Assembly: GCF_017811155.1 (NCBI RefSeq)
Contig: NZ_JACVCV010000010.1
Location: 62,001-126,000, forward strand
Length of the DNA stretch: 64,000 nt
Direction: 5' to 3'
DNA from: Lunatimonas salinarum
GTDB lineage: Bacteria; Bacteroidota; Bacteroidia; Cytophagales; Cyclobacteriaceae
Below are positions 52,851 to 61,277 of this stretch, one piece after another. The notes under the pieces were generated by a model. That model was not told where the DNA came from and made no database searches. It saw only the letters and a program-made list of their open reading frames with translations. Numbering within the stretch: position 1 is the first letter of the stretch; every line of letters starts with the position of its first letter. A program made the translations under genes and the position numbers.

Positions 52851-54740
52851 ATGAAGTTTTTCAGGATTGTGATTTTCATGCTTTGGGCTATCGTAGTTGG
52901 GGTTTATTCCGCTCTTGCGGGACAGTCAGCGTTGCAGGAAGAAGTCCTGGTGAGGAGAAATGCCGATGTGGTGGGAAAACATCCTAGAGGATTAATTTTG
53001 GCGGAGGAAGTACCTACACTTCGTAAAAGGCTGAGCAGTGGCCGTTATGCCGGTGTGGCGGAAGCCCTCGAAAGGGAGGTGAATCAGCTACTTTTTACGC
53101 TGGATTCAGCCAGCATAGTCGCTGCCGAGCCATTGGCGCTGTCAGCAGAAAAGCTGGCCGTGCTGTACCTATTCACCGGGAACGAACGGTTTGCAGAAAG
53201 GGCCTTTCACCAATTGGAGCTACTTTTTGAAGACGAAATAATTGTCAAAGATCCGTTTTCAAGGGGACTGACCCGTGCAGCGGTATTACGTTCTGTGGCC
53301 ATCGCCTATGATTTTTGCTTTACCGGGTGGACGCAGCCTTGGAGAAATCAGGTCAATGCGGAGCTATTGAAGCTGATTTTTAATACCCAAGCGAATATGG
53401 GTCGAGAGGCCAATTACAGCTTGGTAAGCAACTGGATGGGAGTGCGTTGGGGGGCTGTTCTCCTAGGCGGAATGGTCTGGGACAACCCCGATTCCGAGCA
53501 ACCCTCCCCGATAGACCCATTGGTTTGGGACGCCACCAAGCGGCTGGCTGATCATACCCAGGTCAACATTTACCCGCAGGGCTGGAATGCAGAGAGCATA
53601 GGGTATCATATCTATAACTGGTCCTTCATCGGGCCGGCCCTGATTGCTTTTCAAAACCGACGCAGCCATTTGTCAGATGGGTTGAAACTCTTGGCTCCGC
53701 ATGCATTGGGTTCCCTAAAAGCCATGGGGGCTGCAATGGTGTCCATTCCTGCAAGAGCGGGCTTGATCGGTATGAAGCCGGACCTGTCAGATGACAACCT
53801 AAACCTAGGAACCGGTCTTTTCGGGATGGCCTTCCGACTATATCCCCAAGAGCAGCAAGCGACTATCAAGTGGATGCACGACTATCTGGGAGATAGTTCG
53901 CTTTACAGTGTATTGTACTACCCGGAGGATCTGGTCGCAGAGAATCCAACCGAAAGTAACTGGCTAAGCCAGGTGGACACCACGCAGGGGGTAGTGGTAT
54001 TTCGAAACAAATTTGCCGACTCGCGGGACGTGGTGGCGGCATTTAATACATCCTCTAAGCGCATAGCCGGCCACAAAGGCCCCGACGTAAATACCTTTCG
54101 AATTATAGGAGGCGGAGCCCCTTTGGTGATAGGAGGCGGAAGAACCAACAAAATAGCTGGTCAAACGAATCTTTTTACTGAAAAGCCTGCATCAGCGGGT
54201 GCTGGAAGTCCAGATCCCGGCAGACTGGAAAAGTACGGCTTTTTCCAGGGGGGGTCGGGCTATGCAGTTGGAGTTGGAAGCAGTACCGGTGTAGTAGGAC
54301 ATCGCCGAAAGTTCACCGCCAATTACGATCCCCGATCCGGTGCGGTAGCCGTTTTTTTGGTAGAGGATCAATCGGAAAACGGTCAGGTGTGGCGCTTGGC
54401 TACCCCGGAGTTTAATCAGATAAAGGTGCATGATTCCGGATATACCATCCTTGCCCCCACTGGGTATGCACTTCATGTTTTTGCCCTAGACGGAGCGGTG
54501 GAATCTGCGGTTTCCCAAGAGTTGGTTCCCTACGGTGGAAGTTTATCACGGGTTAACCCCGGCATTATCTGGAACAATGAAAGATACACGCATGGCAAAG
54601 TGATCGACTTTGCCATGAAGCAAAATCTAACCGTTTTATTAGTCCTAACGGGTCCAAATGAGGCCTTGCCATCCATAGAGCGAATACCAGAAACAAACGG
54701 AATACGGGTGGGAGGACTTAAACTGAAACTTGAAAATTAG
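52851..54740 (+). CDS. Heparinase II/III-like exported protein (candidate polysaccharide lyase)
   Basis: From ATG 52851 it is 629-630 aa, with a signal segment MKFFRIVIFMLWAIVVGVYS ending ALAGQ. An in-frame ATG at 52788 lies inside the upstream gene and was rejected. Heparinase II/III marks: HPRGLILAEEVPTLRKRLSS at the N-terminus, a helical toroid with ANYSLVSNWMGVRWGAVLLG and YPQGWNAESIGYHIYNWSFI, then a beta-sandwich domain with AGHKGPDVNTFRIIGGGAPL and VIGGGRTNKIAGQ. These fit PL12/15/17/21-type lyases in outline but the exact subfamily, metal site and substrate cannot be settled by eye. Eight bases after the previous gene, so probably in the same operon. Confidence 0.7.
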   Translation: MKFFRIVIFMLWAIVVGVYSALAGQSALQEEVLVRRNADVVGKHPRGLILAEEVPTLRKRLSSGRYAGVAEALEREVNQLLFTLDSASIVAAEPLALSAEKLAVLYLFTGNERFAERAFHQLELLFEDEIIVKDPFSRGLTRAAVLRSVAIAYDFCFTGWTQPWRNQVNAELLKLIFNTQANMGREANYSLVSNWMGVRWGAVLLGGMVWDNPDSEQPSPIDPLVWDATKRLADHTQVNIYPQGWNAESIGYHIYNWSFIGPALIAFQNRRSHLSDGLKLLAPHALGSLKAMGAAMVSIPARAGLIGMKPDLSDDNLNLGTGLFGMAFRLYPQEQQATIKWMHDYLGDSSLYSVLYYPEDLVAENPTESNWLSQVDTTQGVVVFRNKFADSRDVVAAFNTSSKRIAGHKGPDVNTFRIIGGGAPLVIGGGRTNKIAGQTNLFTEKPASAGAGSPDPGRLEKYGFFQGGSGYAVGVGSSTGVVGHRRKFTANYDPRSGAVAVFLVEDQSENGQVWRLATPEFNQIKVHDSGYTILAPTGYALHVFALDGAVESAVSQELVPYGGSLSRVNPGIIWNNERYTHGKVIDFAMKQNLTVLLVLTGPNEALPSIERIPETNGIRVGGLKLKLEN

Positions 54741-54746
54741 TATTGT

Positions 54747-56960
54747 ATGAGCATCCTACGTTCAACTTATTGCCTATTGGCTTGCAGTCTGATCTTTGCG
54801 ACCACCGTTGAGGCCCAGTATAACCACGATTTCTTACATGATCTATACGATGGCAGGCATGAATCGCCCACGCAGCGAAAGTTTCGGGAATTGGCACCTG
54901 TACCTGCTGGTGTGGTGTACATTCAACGTCCGGGAGAAGGAGAGGAAGAGATTCGCGGGCATTTTCGGCTGATGAAAGCGCTGGGATTTACCAACCTCAA
55001 GCAAATCATGACCCTTCCGGACTGGAAGGAGGAGCAAATTCAATTAATAGCTTTGGAGGAAGGTATTATCCCATGGTGGTATGGAGAAGGAGGATGGGAA
55101 CCTATCACCAAAGAGCTTTTGAAGAAGCTAGGGATATCGGAGGATTTGCCACTCACAGAAGTAAGGCTTCATCCCGCCATGCTTGAATATCAACAAGAGG
55201 TGCTGAAGGAAAGGGTTAAGACCTATGCCCGGGAAGTGGAGATCTCCCGCCACAGGGAACGGATTCGGGGATCAAGTTCGGCATACGACCCAATCGTAGG
55301 GGAACGGGGCATGCATCTCAGTGAAGAGGGAAAAAGGCTGTTTGTGGATTGGGCAAAGGAGACTTATGGTAGCATAGAGCGGCTCAACCACGCACACAAT
55401 CAACACCATCACGGGTTAGCCACCGAAGGAAGGCCATACAGCTCTTGGGAGGACTTTGAAAAGCGATGGCAAAATCACAACCACCGAGAACTGCGGATTA
55501 TCCGGGATATCCTTCGATTCAAGGCCGATTATGGCGTGGCGGCATTAAAGGAGCGGGTAAGCGCATTTCATTCGGTAGACGCTATACCGCCTTATCGGGC
55601 GGGCGGGGAGCTGGGGTTGTTTCGGCCACATGCCTATTTTGGGGTTAATTTTCCGGGGATTGCAGAGGCCATGAAGGACGCTGGATCCTTTTACCCTTCT
55701 ATCCACTTCACCTGGCACTTTGACCAGGTCAGAGACGAATTGGGCCCGACTGTCTATATGCAGGCCAGTTATATACAGGACATGTTTAAGGGCGGGTGGT
55801 CAGGAGGATGGGAGACTACCGGCGGTCCACAGCAATTTGGCGGGGAGAAGTTTGGGCAAAACAACAAGGGCTTCACCGTTGATGCGCCCGAGATGGAGCA
55901 GTTTACACTGAGCATGCTTGCCGCTGGGTTTAAAGGCTGGGGTTTGTGGAGCTGGTCCGTTCGGACCGCGGGTGCTGAGGTGGGTGAGTATGCCTTGCTG
56001 GACCATCAAAATGAGGTGACGGACCGAGCCATTGCCGTGGGGCGCATCGCCAAGGCCATGCAGACCTATCGGGAGGAAATCTGGTCTCTTCACAAAGAGC
56101 CTATCGTAGGGGTGTTTTTTGACTGGGACAACGAAGCCATGTGGACAGCACTGTCTCTAAAGGGACAGGACAGTTTGAGGTTCCGGCCTATGGAGGCCCG
56201 TGTGGGACTTACAAGGGCATTGATCAATGCGGATATACCCTTTGAGTTTGTCACAAAGGCAGATCTCGAAGCCGGGTTGGCTCCCCGGTACCCGGTAATT
56301 TATTTGCCGGCTACCCTGGCATTGGATACCAACCTGGTGCCCCTACTCGATCAGTACGTAACCCAAGGTGGGAGACTGGTGATGGATATGCCCGGTGCCT
56401 GGATGGATACCTATTCCTCCTTGTTTCCCAGGGGAAAGGAAAGTGCTTTTGCACAGCTATTTGGTGTGGTGCTGCGTGAATACCAATACGCTGGAATCAA
56501 TCGGGATTGGCTTCTGGAAGGGGAATACTTACGCGGCTCCATTGGAGATATTCAGCCCCTGACAGCGGAAGTTTTGCAGCGATTTGATAACGGAAAAGTT
56601 GCCGTAACCCGCCATAAGCGAGGTAATGGCGAAGCGATCCTCATCGGCTATGAATCTGCTCGGGCCTCTTTTCGCAGAGGGCAGGAGGCAGCAGAGCGAC
56701 GCTTGTTGCAGCAGGTCATTCCGGAAGGATGGCAACCGCTGGTAAAAAGCGATCAGGCCATTGTGTATAGGCTTGCCGGTCCCGTTAGTGATCATTATTT
56801 TCTTCTCAATCAGCATTCGCAGGACATTTCCGCCAATTTGGAGATCAACGGTATCCAATATACCTCTATGAGGGATGCCGTCAGTGGGGAGGAACTACCA
56901 ATGGATAAGCCGGTGCGTTTAGCGGCGCACGGTGCCAGGTGGCTGCGGATGGAGAAATAG
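54747..56960 (+). CDS. GH42-like glycoside hydrolase (beta-galactosidase-type), exported
   Basis: A 737-aa protein with a signal peptide (about 1-23, MSILRSTYCLLACSLIFATT, ending VEAQ). Residues about 50-440 form a TIM-barrel: YDPIVGERG (Glu186) is in the position of a family acid/base, and GGWETTGGPQQFGG (Glu356) in that of the nucleophile. Residues about 455-600 look like the GH42 trimerisation (class I glutamine amidotransferase-like) domain (YPVIYLPATLALDTNLVPLL, QGGRLVMDMPGAW), followed by a small beta domain. Sequence around the acid/base (VGERG rather than NE) departs from classical GH42, so a related clan-A family remains possible. Last gene of the PUL, six bases after the heparinase-like gene. 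Confidence 0.72.
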   Translation: MSILRSTYCLLACSLIFATTVEAQYNHDFLHDLYDGRHESPTQRKFRELAPVPAGVVYIQRPGEGEEEIRGHFRLMKALGFTNLKQIMTLPDWKEEQIQLIALEEGIIPWWYGEGGWEPITKELLKKLGISEDLPLTEVRLHPAMLEYQQEVLKERVKTYAREVEISRHRERIRGSSSAYDPIVGERGMHLSEEGKRLFVDWAKETYGSIERLNHAHNQHHHGLATEGRPYSSWEDFEKRWQNHNHRELRIIRDILRFKADYGVAALKERVSAFHSVDAIPPYRAGGELGLFRPHAYFGVNFPGIAEAMKDAGSFYPSIHFTWHFDQVRDELGPTVYMQASYIQDMFKGGWSGGWETTGGPQQFGGEKFGQNNKGFTVDAPEMEQFTLSMLAAGFKGWGLWSWSVRTAGAEVGEYALLDHQNEVTDRAIAVGRIAKAMQTYREEIWSLHKEPIVGVFFDWDNEAMWTALSLKGQDSLRFRPMEARVGLTRALINADIPFEFVTKADLEAGLAPRYPVIYLPATLALDTNLVPLLDQYVTQGGRLVMDMPGAWMDTYSSLFPRGKESAFAQLFGVVLREYQYAGINRDWLLEGEYLRGSIGDIQPLTAEVLQRFDNGKVAVTRHKRGNGEAILIGYESARASFRRGQEAAERRLLQQVIPEGWQPLVKSDQAIVYRLAGPVSDHYFLLNQHSQDISANLEINGIQYTSMRDAVSGEELPMDKPVRLAAHGARWLRMEK

Positions 56961-56980
56961 CCCCTACCCTAATGAAAACC

Positions 56981-57034
56981 TTCCGGTTCGTGATATATCA
57001 AGAATTACCGGAAATTCGACTTTCTTTCTTTTTC
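56981..57034 (+). terminator. Possible terminator of the PUL operon
   Basis: TTCCGGT (56981-56987) pairs with ACCGGAA (57007-57013) over a 19-base loop and is followed by a T/C-rich stretch TTTCTTTCTTTTT. Confidence 0.45.
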
Positions 57035-57306
57035 CACCAAAAATATCCGATCTAGCCCATGCCCACTATAAATAGGGCAGCTGAAAAAAGTAAAAATGAA
57101 GCGAAAGAATAGTGAAACCGCCATGCCTAAGCTGTGCCTAGGAGTGGTTTGTAGCGTATAAAGGAATATACTGACCAAGCGACCATGAGAGCTAGGGGAA
57201 TCATGGAAGCTAAGGCCTTGGCGGGATTGGGAAATACGTTGAAGCGGATCACACGAGTCAATGATTTGATGGTTAAGGCGCAAGTAAAGTACGGCTCACT
57301 GAAATT
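56998..57306 (-). pseudogene. Decayed membrane-protein gene with two in-frame stops
   Basis: Leftward reading frame 57306-56998 gives LTRVIRFNVFPNPAKALASM, then IPLALMVAWSVYSF and, beyond an in-frame TAG at 57127-57129, WRFHYSFASFLLFSAALFIV; a second TAG stands at 57052-57054 before IGYFWWKKKES. The hydrophobic segments look like real membrane helices broken by stops, as expected for a dying gene. No start codon is available (a TGA precedes at 57307-57309). Family not recognised. The overlapping rightward ORF 57185-57454 is judged a shadow. Confidence 0.35.
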
Positions 57307-57347
57307 TCATTTCAGTATGGGAAATATTTTTTTACTATGTGCCGTGC

Positions 57348-58124
57348 CTACAAAAAAAACACCAGACCTCTGGAGAGATCGAAAGGGTTGGAAGAGAATG
57401 GATCTATTTTTATTCCCTCCTCCAGCAGACGGGGATTTTTGTTTACTTCCATAAACAATTTATGATGTTCGGGAAGTGCCGCTAGAATCAGTGGCATATT
57501 GAAAGGCTTTGAGTAATGATCCTCAATATATTTAGAAACCGTCCTAAAGAAGCGCGCTGCGTCTACATCAACTTCCTCTTTTTTGCTGCCGTTCCCATGG
57601 GACATGGTTTTTCCTTCTCTCACTGCACCGTAGGATGCCGTCACGTGTCCATCTGCGAGCTCCTCGCGCAGTGCATCTTTGATAGTAGTGGGAATGTCCC
57701 CTTCCATGTCAATTTCTTTGAGTCCGTGTCGGTTTCCTTCGTAGAGTTCGATTTTGTGTAGACTCAGACCCAATAGGTGAAATCTGTCCACAGATTGTAA
57801 ATATTTGCGCAGAGGCTTTGTGTGAAAACTGTCCGCCACCACGGTCAGTTCGGTGAAATCCACGGGCAGCTTTGCTACTTCAAAAGTGTTTCCTGATCGG
57901 AATACCGCTAATCCGTCAAGTGTATAATTCCAGAGCCTGTAGTTCTCTTGCATTTCTTCCAGCGGAGCTAAAAGGGAAGCCACCTGATCTTGGGAATACC
58001 GTTTTAACAGGGACGTTTCAGCTTCTTTGATCATATTTTTAAAGCGCACGGGATCTTGCGCATTGGCCGGATGGTGACGATGGGTAGGCAGATAAAATGT
58101 CTTATATGATAAAAAAGGAGTAAT
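57348..58124 (-). pseudogene. Truncated baeRF-family (archaeo-eukaryotic release-factor-like) gene
   Basis: The leftward frame from 58124 to 57348 encodes SYKTFYLPTHRHHPANAQDP, then VRFKNMIKEAETSLLKRYSQ, YRLWNYTLDGLAVFRSGN, LHKIELYEGNRHGLKEIDME and ALPEHHKLFMEVNKNPRLLE. This strongly resembles bacterial release-factor-like (baeRF) proteins, whose typical N-terminus has a IYMPTHR and DPIRFKNLL region. However, no ATG is available: GTG 58047 starts inside the domain, the frame is open only back to a TAA at 58125-58127, and the C-terminal third is missing, with the frame ending SNPFDLSRGLVFFL. It is therefore called a pseudogene missing both ends. baeRF proteins are linked in the literature to ribosome rescue and conflict systems; role here is lost or unknown. 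Confidence 0.7.
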
Positions 58125-58176
58125 TTACTGTTTCCTTTATTATGTTTATTCTAAAGGCAAGGTTTGTGCCAGATGA

Positions 58177-58341
58177 CTATTGTTAAATGGTGGAATATAC
58201 CCGGTTTCTATAATTTCGATCCGAGGCGACACCGAAGCGATGATGGTTGCTTCATTCATTCTTGGGGCCAAACATGCGGATCCCGGTTTGACAATAATCC
58301 TGCAAAAAGAGATTCATATGAACACACCTTGTCCTTTTTAG
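58177..58341 (+). pseudogene. Possible coding relic (unrecognised)
   Basis: A rightward frame between stops reads IRGDTEAMMVASFILGAKHA, then DPGLTIILQKEIHMNTP before TAG 58339. Regular helix/strand character suggests a former protein segment, but it has no start and no family could be named. It is the main content of the 58125-58418 gap, together with a promoter-poor, AT-rich stretch before 58419. Confidence 0.2.
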
Positions 58342-58418
58342 TCAGTATACTTTCTTTTTTTATCTCTACCTTTATCACGTCCAAGAGAATGAATCGTAAT
58401 GTTTTTTAAAAAATACTT

Positions 58419-59882
58419 ATGAGTAAAAAACAGCAACCCCTTACCCCCCACGCCTACCTGAAATCCGGAATGGCGCTTAAATTGCCGATATATAAATGTT
58501 ATGTTCCCGAAAGCTGGAGAGAGATCCAAAAGTTTTATTTGGTGTTTGCGCGGCAACACGTCAACGGGAATATTACGCTAGCGGGAATTTTGGTTGACCT
58601 GCTATGCACGGGCATCAAGGACGTGATTTACCGGGTGAATATGCCGATGTTCGAATTCGAGCGTTTTTTAGAAGACTTGGAGGAAGGTATCGAAGATGAG
58701 ATGAGCGAGGTTTCGCGGGACTTGGCCCATAATATTGTTTACGGGGCGCTGGAATTTGGGTCTGATAATGGGATCCGTCCCCACGAAGACTTCCGCTGGG
58801 CAGCCTTGATCATAGGTCCTGATTCGGATGATGTTCCCCTGATAGATGATATTCCATTTGGTGAATTCGGCATGCCGCTTCTGCTCCTTGATGGAGATGA
58901 TCCCAAGGAGGCCTACTACCTTCGGCAACTAAGGACTCACCTAGGCGAGGGTAATTTTCGGGTGATGCGTCACGACGACTATTACGATGAGGAGTATTTT
59001 GACGAAGAAGTCGATGAAGAAGAGGACCTGCTTGCCGAGGTCAATGAGGTGGAACTTTGGGAACGCGAGGACTGGGAGCGCTGGATAGATAGTATGGAAA
59101 CCCTGGATCTGGATGACATTGGTGATAAGCGACGCATGCAAGCAGCATTATTTTTTGTTTACAGCGAATATAACTTTCCCGTAAAAGCAAGTGAACTCGA
59201 TATAGCTGAAATCATAGGTACCCCGGTCGAATGGACGGATGAAGTCATAGAAACAGAATATGGAGTCATTTATCCACCGGAATTGGAGGATGAAATTGCA
59301 GAACAATCGTTTATCTTGAAGGGTGATCCTACCAAAAAAGAGGCGCTTAAAGTTCGGGATCGGTTGTCTCTATTGATCAGGGAATACCCGCATATTCCAA
59401 ACCTATATAATCTTCGCTATCATGCTACTAGGCTTATTGATGGTCTTGGTAAATTTCGAAAAGAGGTGGAGTCCACCCTAGAGCGGTTTCCCGATTATTT
59501 TTTTGCCAAACTAGATCTGATAGATTCAATGATTGAAGCAGGGGAAACGCCGAACCTTGCCGATTTTTTCGGAGAAGCTAGGAATCTATCCGCTATATTT
59601 CCAAACCGGAAGGAGTTTCACCAAAGCGAGGTAACGAAGTTCTTTACCGTCATGATTAATTATCACCTGCATGTGAGAGAGTCCGCGCTGGCATTTGCCT
59701 ATTACCAGGAACTTATTGTTACCGGTCTGGAAGACAATCTGCCGAGAGAGTTGGCCCTTGAATTGATGGCTGCGTGTTCATTGGAAGCGGTAGCCGTATT
59801 GGGTATTGTTGCCAATGACGCTGATTTCAGGGAGTCCTTTTTCGAGATCTTGCTCGACAAAGGAGAGGAAGAAGATGAGTAG
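58419..59882 (+). CDS. Acidic protein of unknown function with helical repeat C-terminus
   Basis: A 487-aa cytoplasmic-looking protein (no signal, no membrane helix). Residues 10-130 form a basic-to-neutral domain (LKSGMALKLPIYKCYVPESW, FARQHVNGNITLAGILVDLL, GIKDVIYRVNMP); residues 130-250 carry a strongly acidic stretch (YYDEEYFDEEVDEEEDLLAE); the remainder is helical and may contain TPR-like repeats (AREYPHIPNLYNLRYHATRL-type, ALEAVAVLGIVANDADF). The family seems to exist in related Bacteroidota but I do not know a function. A nucleic-acid or ribosome-linked role is speculation from the charge pattern. It ends 13 bases from convergent coaX. Confidence 0.7.
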   Translation: MSKKQQPLTPHAYLKSGMALKLPIYKCYVPESWREIQKFYLVFARQHVNGNITLAGILVDLLCTGIKDVIYRVNMPMFEFERFLEDLEEGIEDEMSEVSRDLAHNIVYGALEFGSDNGIRPHEDFRWAALIIGPDSDDVPLIDDIPFGEFGMPLLLLDGDDPKEAYYLRQLRTHLGEGNFRVMRHDDYYDEEYFDEEVDEEEDLLAEVNEVELWEREDWERWIDSMETLDLDDIGDKRRMQAALFFVYSEYNFPVKASELDIAEIIGTPVEWTDEVIETEYGVIYPPELEDEIAEQSFILKGDPTKKEALKVRDRLSLLIREYPHIPNLYNLRYHATRLIDGLGKFRKEVESTLERFPDYFFAKLDLIDSMIEAGETPNLADFFGEARNLSAIFPNRKEFHQSEVTKFFTVMINYHLHVRESALAFAYYQELIVTGLEDNLPRELALELMAACSLEAVAVLGIVANDADFRESFFEILLDKGEEEDE

Positions 59883-59895
59883 GCTAAAAAGGTGG

Positions 59896-60672
59896 TCATT
59901 TAGGTACATTTGCCTCGGTAATAAGCCGGATTCCCTCCACGGTCAGGTGGCGGTCGATATGGTCAAATCGGTGTTCAAGTTTTGGTAATAGGTGTGACAG
60001 GCCGCCGGTAGCTATAACCGGAATTGCGGTGCCTAGCTCTTCGAATATCGCATCGAGCATGCCATTCACCAATCCTACATAGCCATAGATAACTCCCGCC
60101 TGAATGGAATGGATGGTGTCTTTTCCGATCGCTGATTTTGGTACATCGAGCTTCACCTCGGGTAGCTTAGCGGTGTTGTTAAACAGCGATTTAACCGCTG
60201 TTTTGATCCCCGGCACGATGCTTACACCTTGAACTTCACCCTGATCACCCACTACAGTGAACGTCAGCGCAGTTCCAAAATCCACTACCACACAGGCAGA
60301 CCGGTAACGGGTATAGGCGGCCATTACGTTACACATCAGGTCGGCCCCTATTTCATCCGGCTTTTCAGTACGCACAGGAAGGCGGTCGTAACTCCTTCCC
60401 GAAATTAAGTAAGCGTCCCGCCGAAGAAAATTTCTGCTGAAGCCATCCAAGGTTCGGTTGATCTCCGGTACGACCGAACTAATCCCCACTTGGGCAATTG
60501 ATTCTGCTTGTAGGTCGTTCTCCAGTAAGTACAGCCCAAATCGCTGATCCAACTCCAGTTCGGTTAGGCTTGCTTTGGTATCCATGCGGAATTCCCGAGT
60601 CCATAACTGGGAGGTCGCATCATAAAAGCTGATGACAATATTGGAATTTCCTGCATCAATGGAAAGAAACAT
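59896..60672 (-). CDS. coaX: Type III pantothenate kinase CoaX
   Basis: First step of coenzyme A synthesis: phosphorylates pantothenate. From ATG 60670-60672 it is 258 aa and begins MFLSIDAGNSNIVISFYDAT with the phosphate-binding DAGNSN loop of the acetate-kinase/sugar-kinase superfamily. Other motifs: DEIGADLMCNVMAAYTRYRS, CVVVDFGTALTFTVVGDQGE (DxGTA) and GVIYGYVGLVNGMLDAI, and VIATGGLSHLL near the C-terminus. An upstream ATG (60693) would add seven residues (MSQIPIH). It is leftward and convergent with the acidic-protein gene. Confidence 0.94.
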   Translation of the reverse strand: MFLSIDAGNSNIVISFYDATSQLWTREFRMDTKASLTELELDQRFGLYLLENDLQAESIAQVGISSVVPEINRTLDGFSRNFLRRDAYLISGRSYDRLPVRTEKPDEIGADLMCNVMAAYTRYRSACVVVDFGTALTFTVVGDQGEVQGVSIVPGIKTAVKSLFNNTAKLPEVKLDVPKSAIGKDTIHSIQAGVIYGYVGLVNGMLDAIFEELGTAIPVIATGGLSHLLPKLEHRFDHIDRHLTVEGIRLITEANVPK

Positions 60673-60742
60673 ATGGATGGGGATTTGACTCAAAGATAAA
60701 AAAGTGTTCCCGTAATTTGGGCTTTTTTACTAATTTGACGCT

Positions 60743-61225
60743 ATGTATACAATCAGAAAAGGAGAAAAAAAGGATATTCCAGCGGTATTTGAATTGATCA
60801 AAGAGCTGGCGATTTACGAAAAAGCACCGGAACAGGTCACCAATACGGTAGCCATGATGGAGGAGGATGGCTTTGGCAAACATCCGGTTTATGGCTTTTT
60901 TGTGGCCGAAAAGGCCGACACCGGTCAGATCATCGGAACCGCGATCTATTATTACCGGTATAGTACCTGGAAGGGAAGGCGCCTTTACTTAGAGGATTAT
61001 ATTGTAACCGAATTAGAACGGGGCAAAGGTGCCGGAAAATTACTTTTTGAAGGGGTCATGCAGCAGTGCCTCGACGATAATTGCACAGGCATGATGTGGC
61101 AAGTACTGGATTGGAACGAACCTGCGATCAATTTCTATAAGAAATACGACAGTGAATTTGACGAGGGATGGATCAACTGCCATTTGCAGGCAGCAGATAT
61201 AAAAGAGAGGTTGGGCAAGAAATAA
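60743..61225 (+). CDS. GNAT-family N-acetyltransferase (diamine acetyltransferase-like)
   Basis: A 160-aa acetyl-CoA-dependent transferase. It begins MYTIRKGEKKDIPAVFELIK, with the GNAT motif A VTELERGKGAGKLLFEGVMQ (acetyl-CoA pyrophosphate binding, R-x-x-G-x-G/A) and WQVLDWNEPAINFYKKYDSE (motif B). The layout matches the spermidine/spermine acetyltransferase-like (SAT) branch widespread in Bacteroidota, which can act on polyamines or small amines; substrate not determinable here. The start codon follows a TAATTTG five bases upstream. Adjacent genes give no metabolic clue. Confidence 0.88.
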   Translation: MYTIRKGEKKDIPAVFELIKELAIYEKAPEQVTNTVAMMEEDGFGKHPVYGFFVAEKADTGQIIGTAIYYYRYSTWKGRRLYLEDYIVTELERGKGAGKLLFEGVMQQCLDDNCTGMMWQVLDWNEPAINFYKKYDSEFDEGWINCHLQAADIKERLGKK

Positions 61226-61277
61226 ATCCTTTTGCCATCCGCTAAACCCAATTGCAGCGAAACTTGTTATAGAGCAT

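Noticed and set aside
57185-57454. 89-aa rightward ORF between the PUL and the baeRF remnant
   Set aside because: Overlaps two relic frames on the other strand and shows no coding character; not needed to explain the region.
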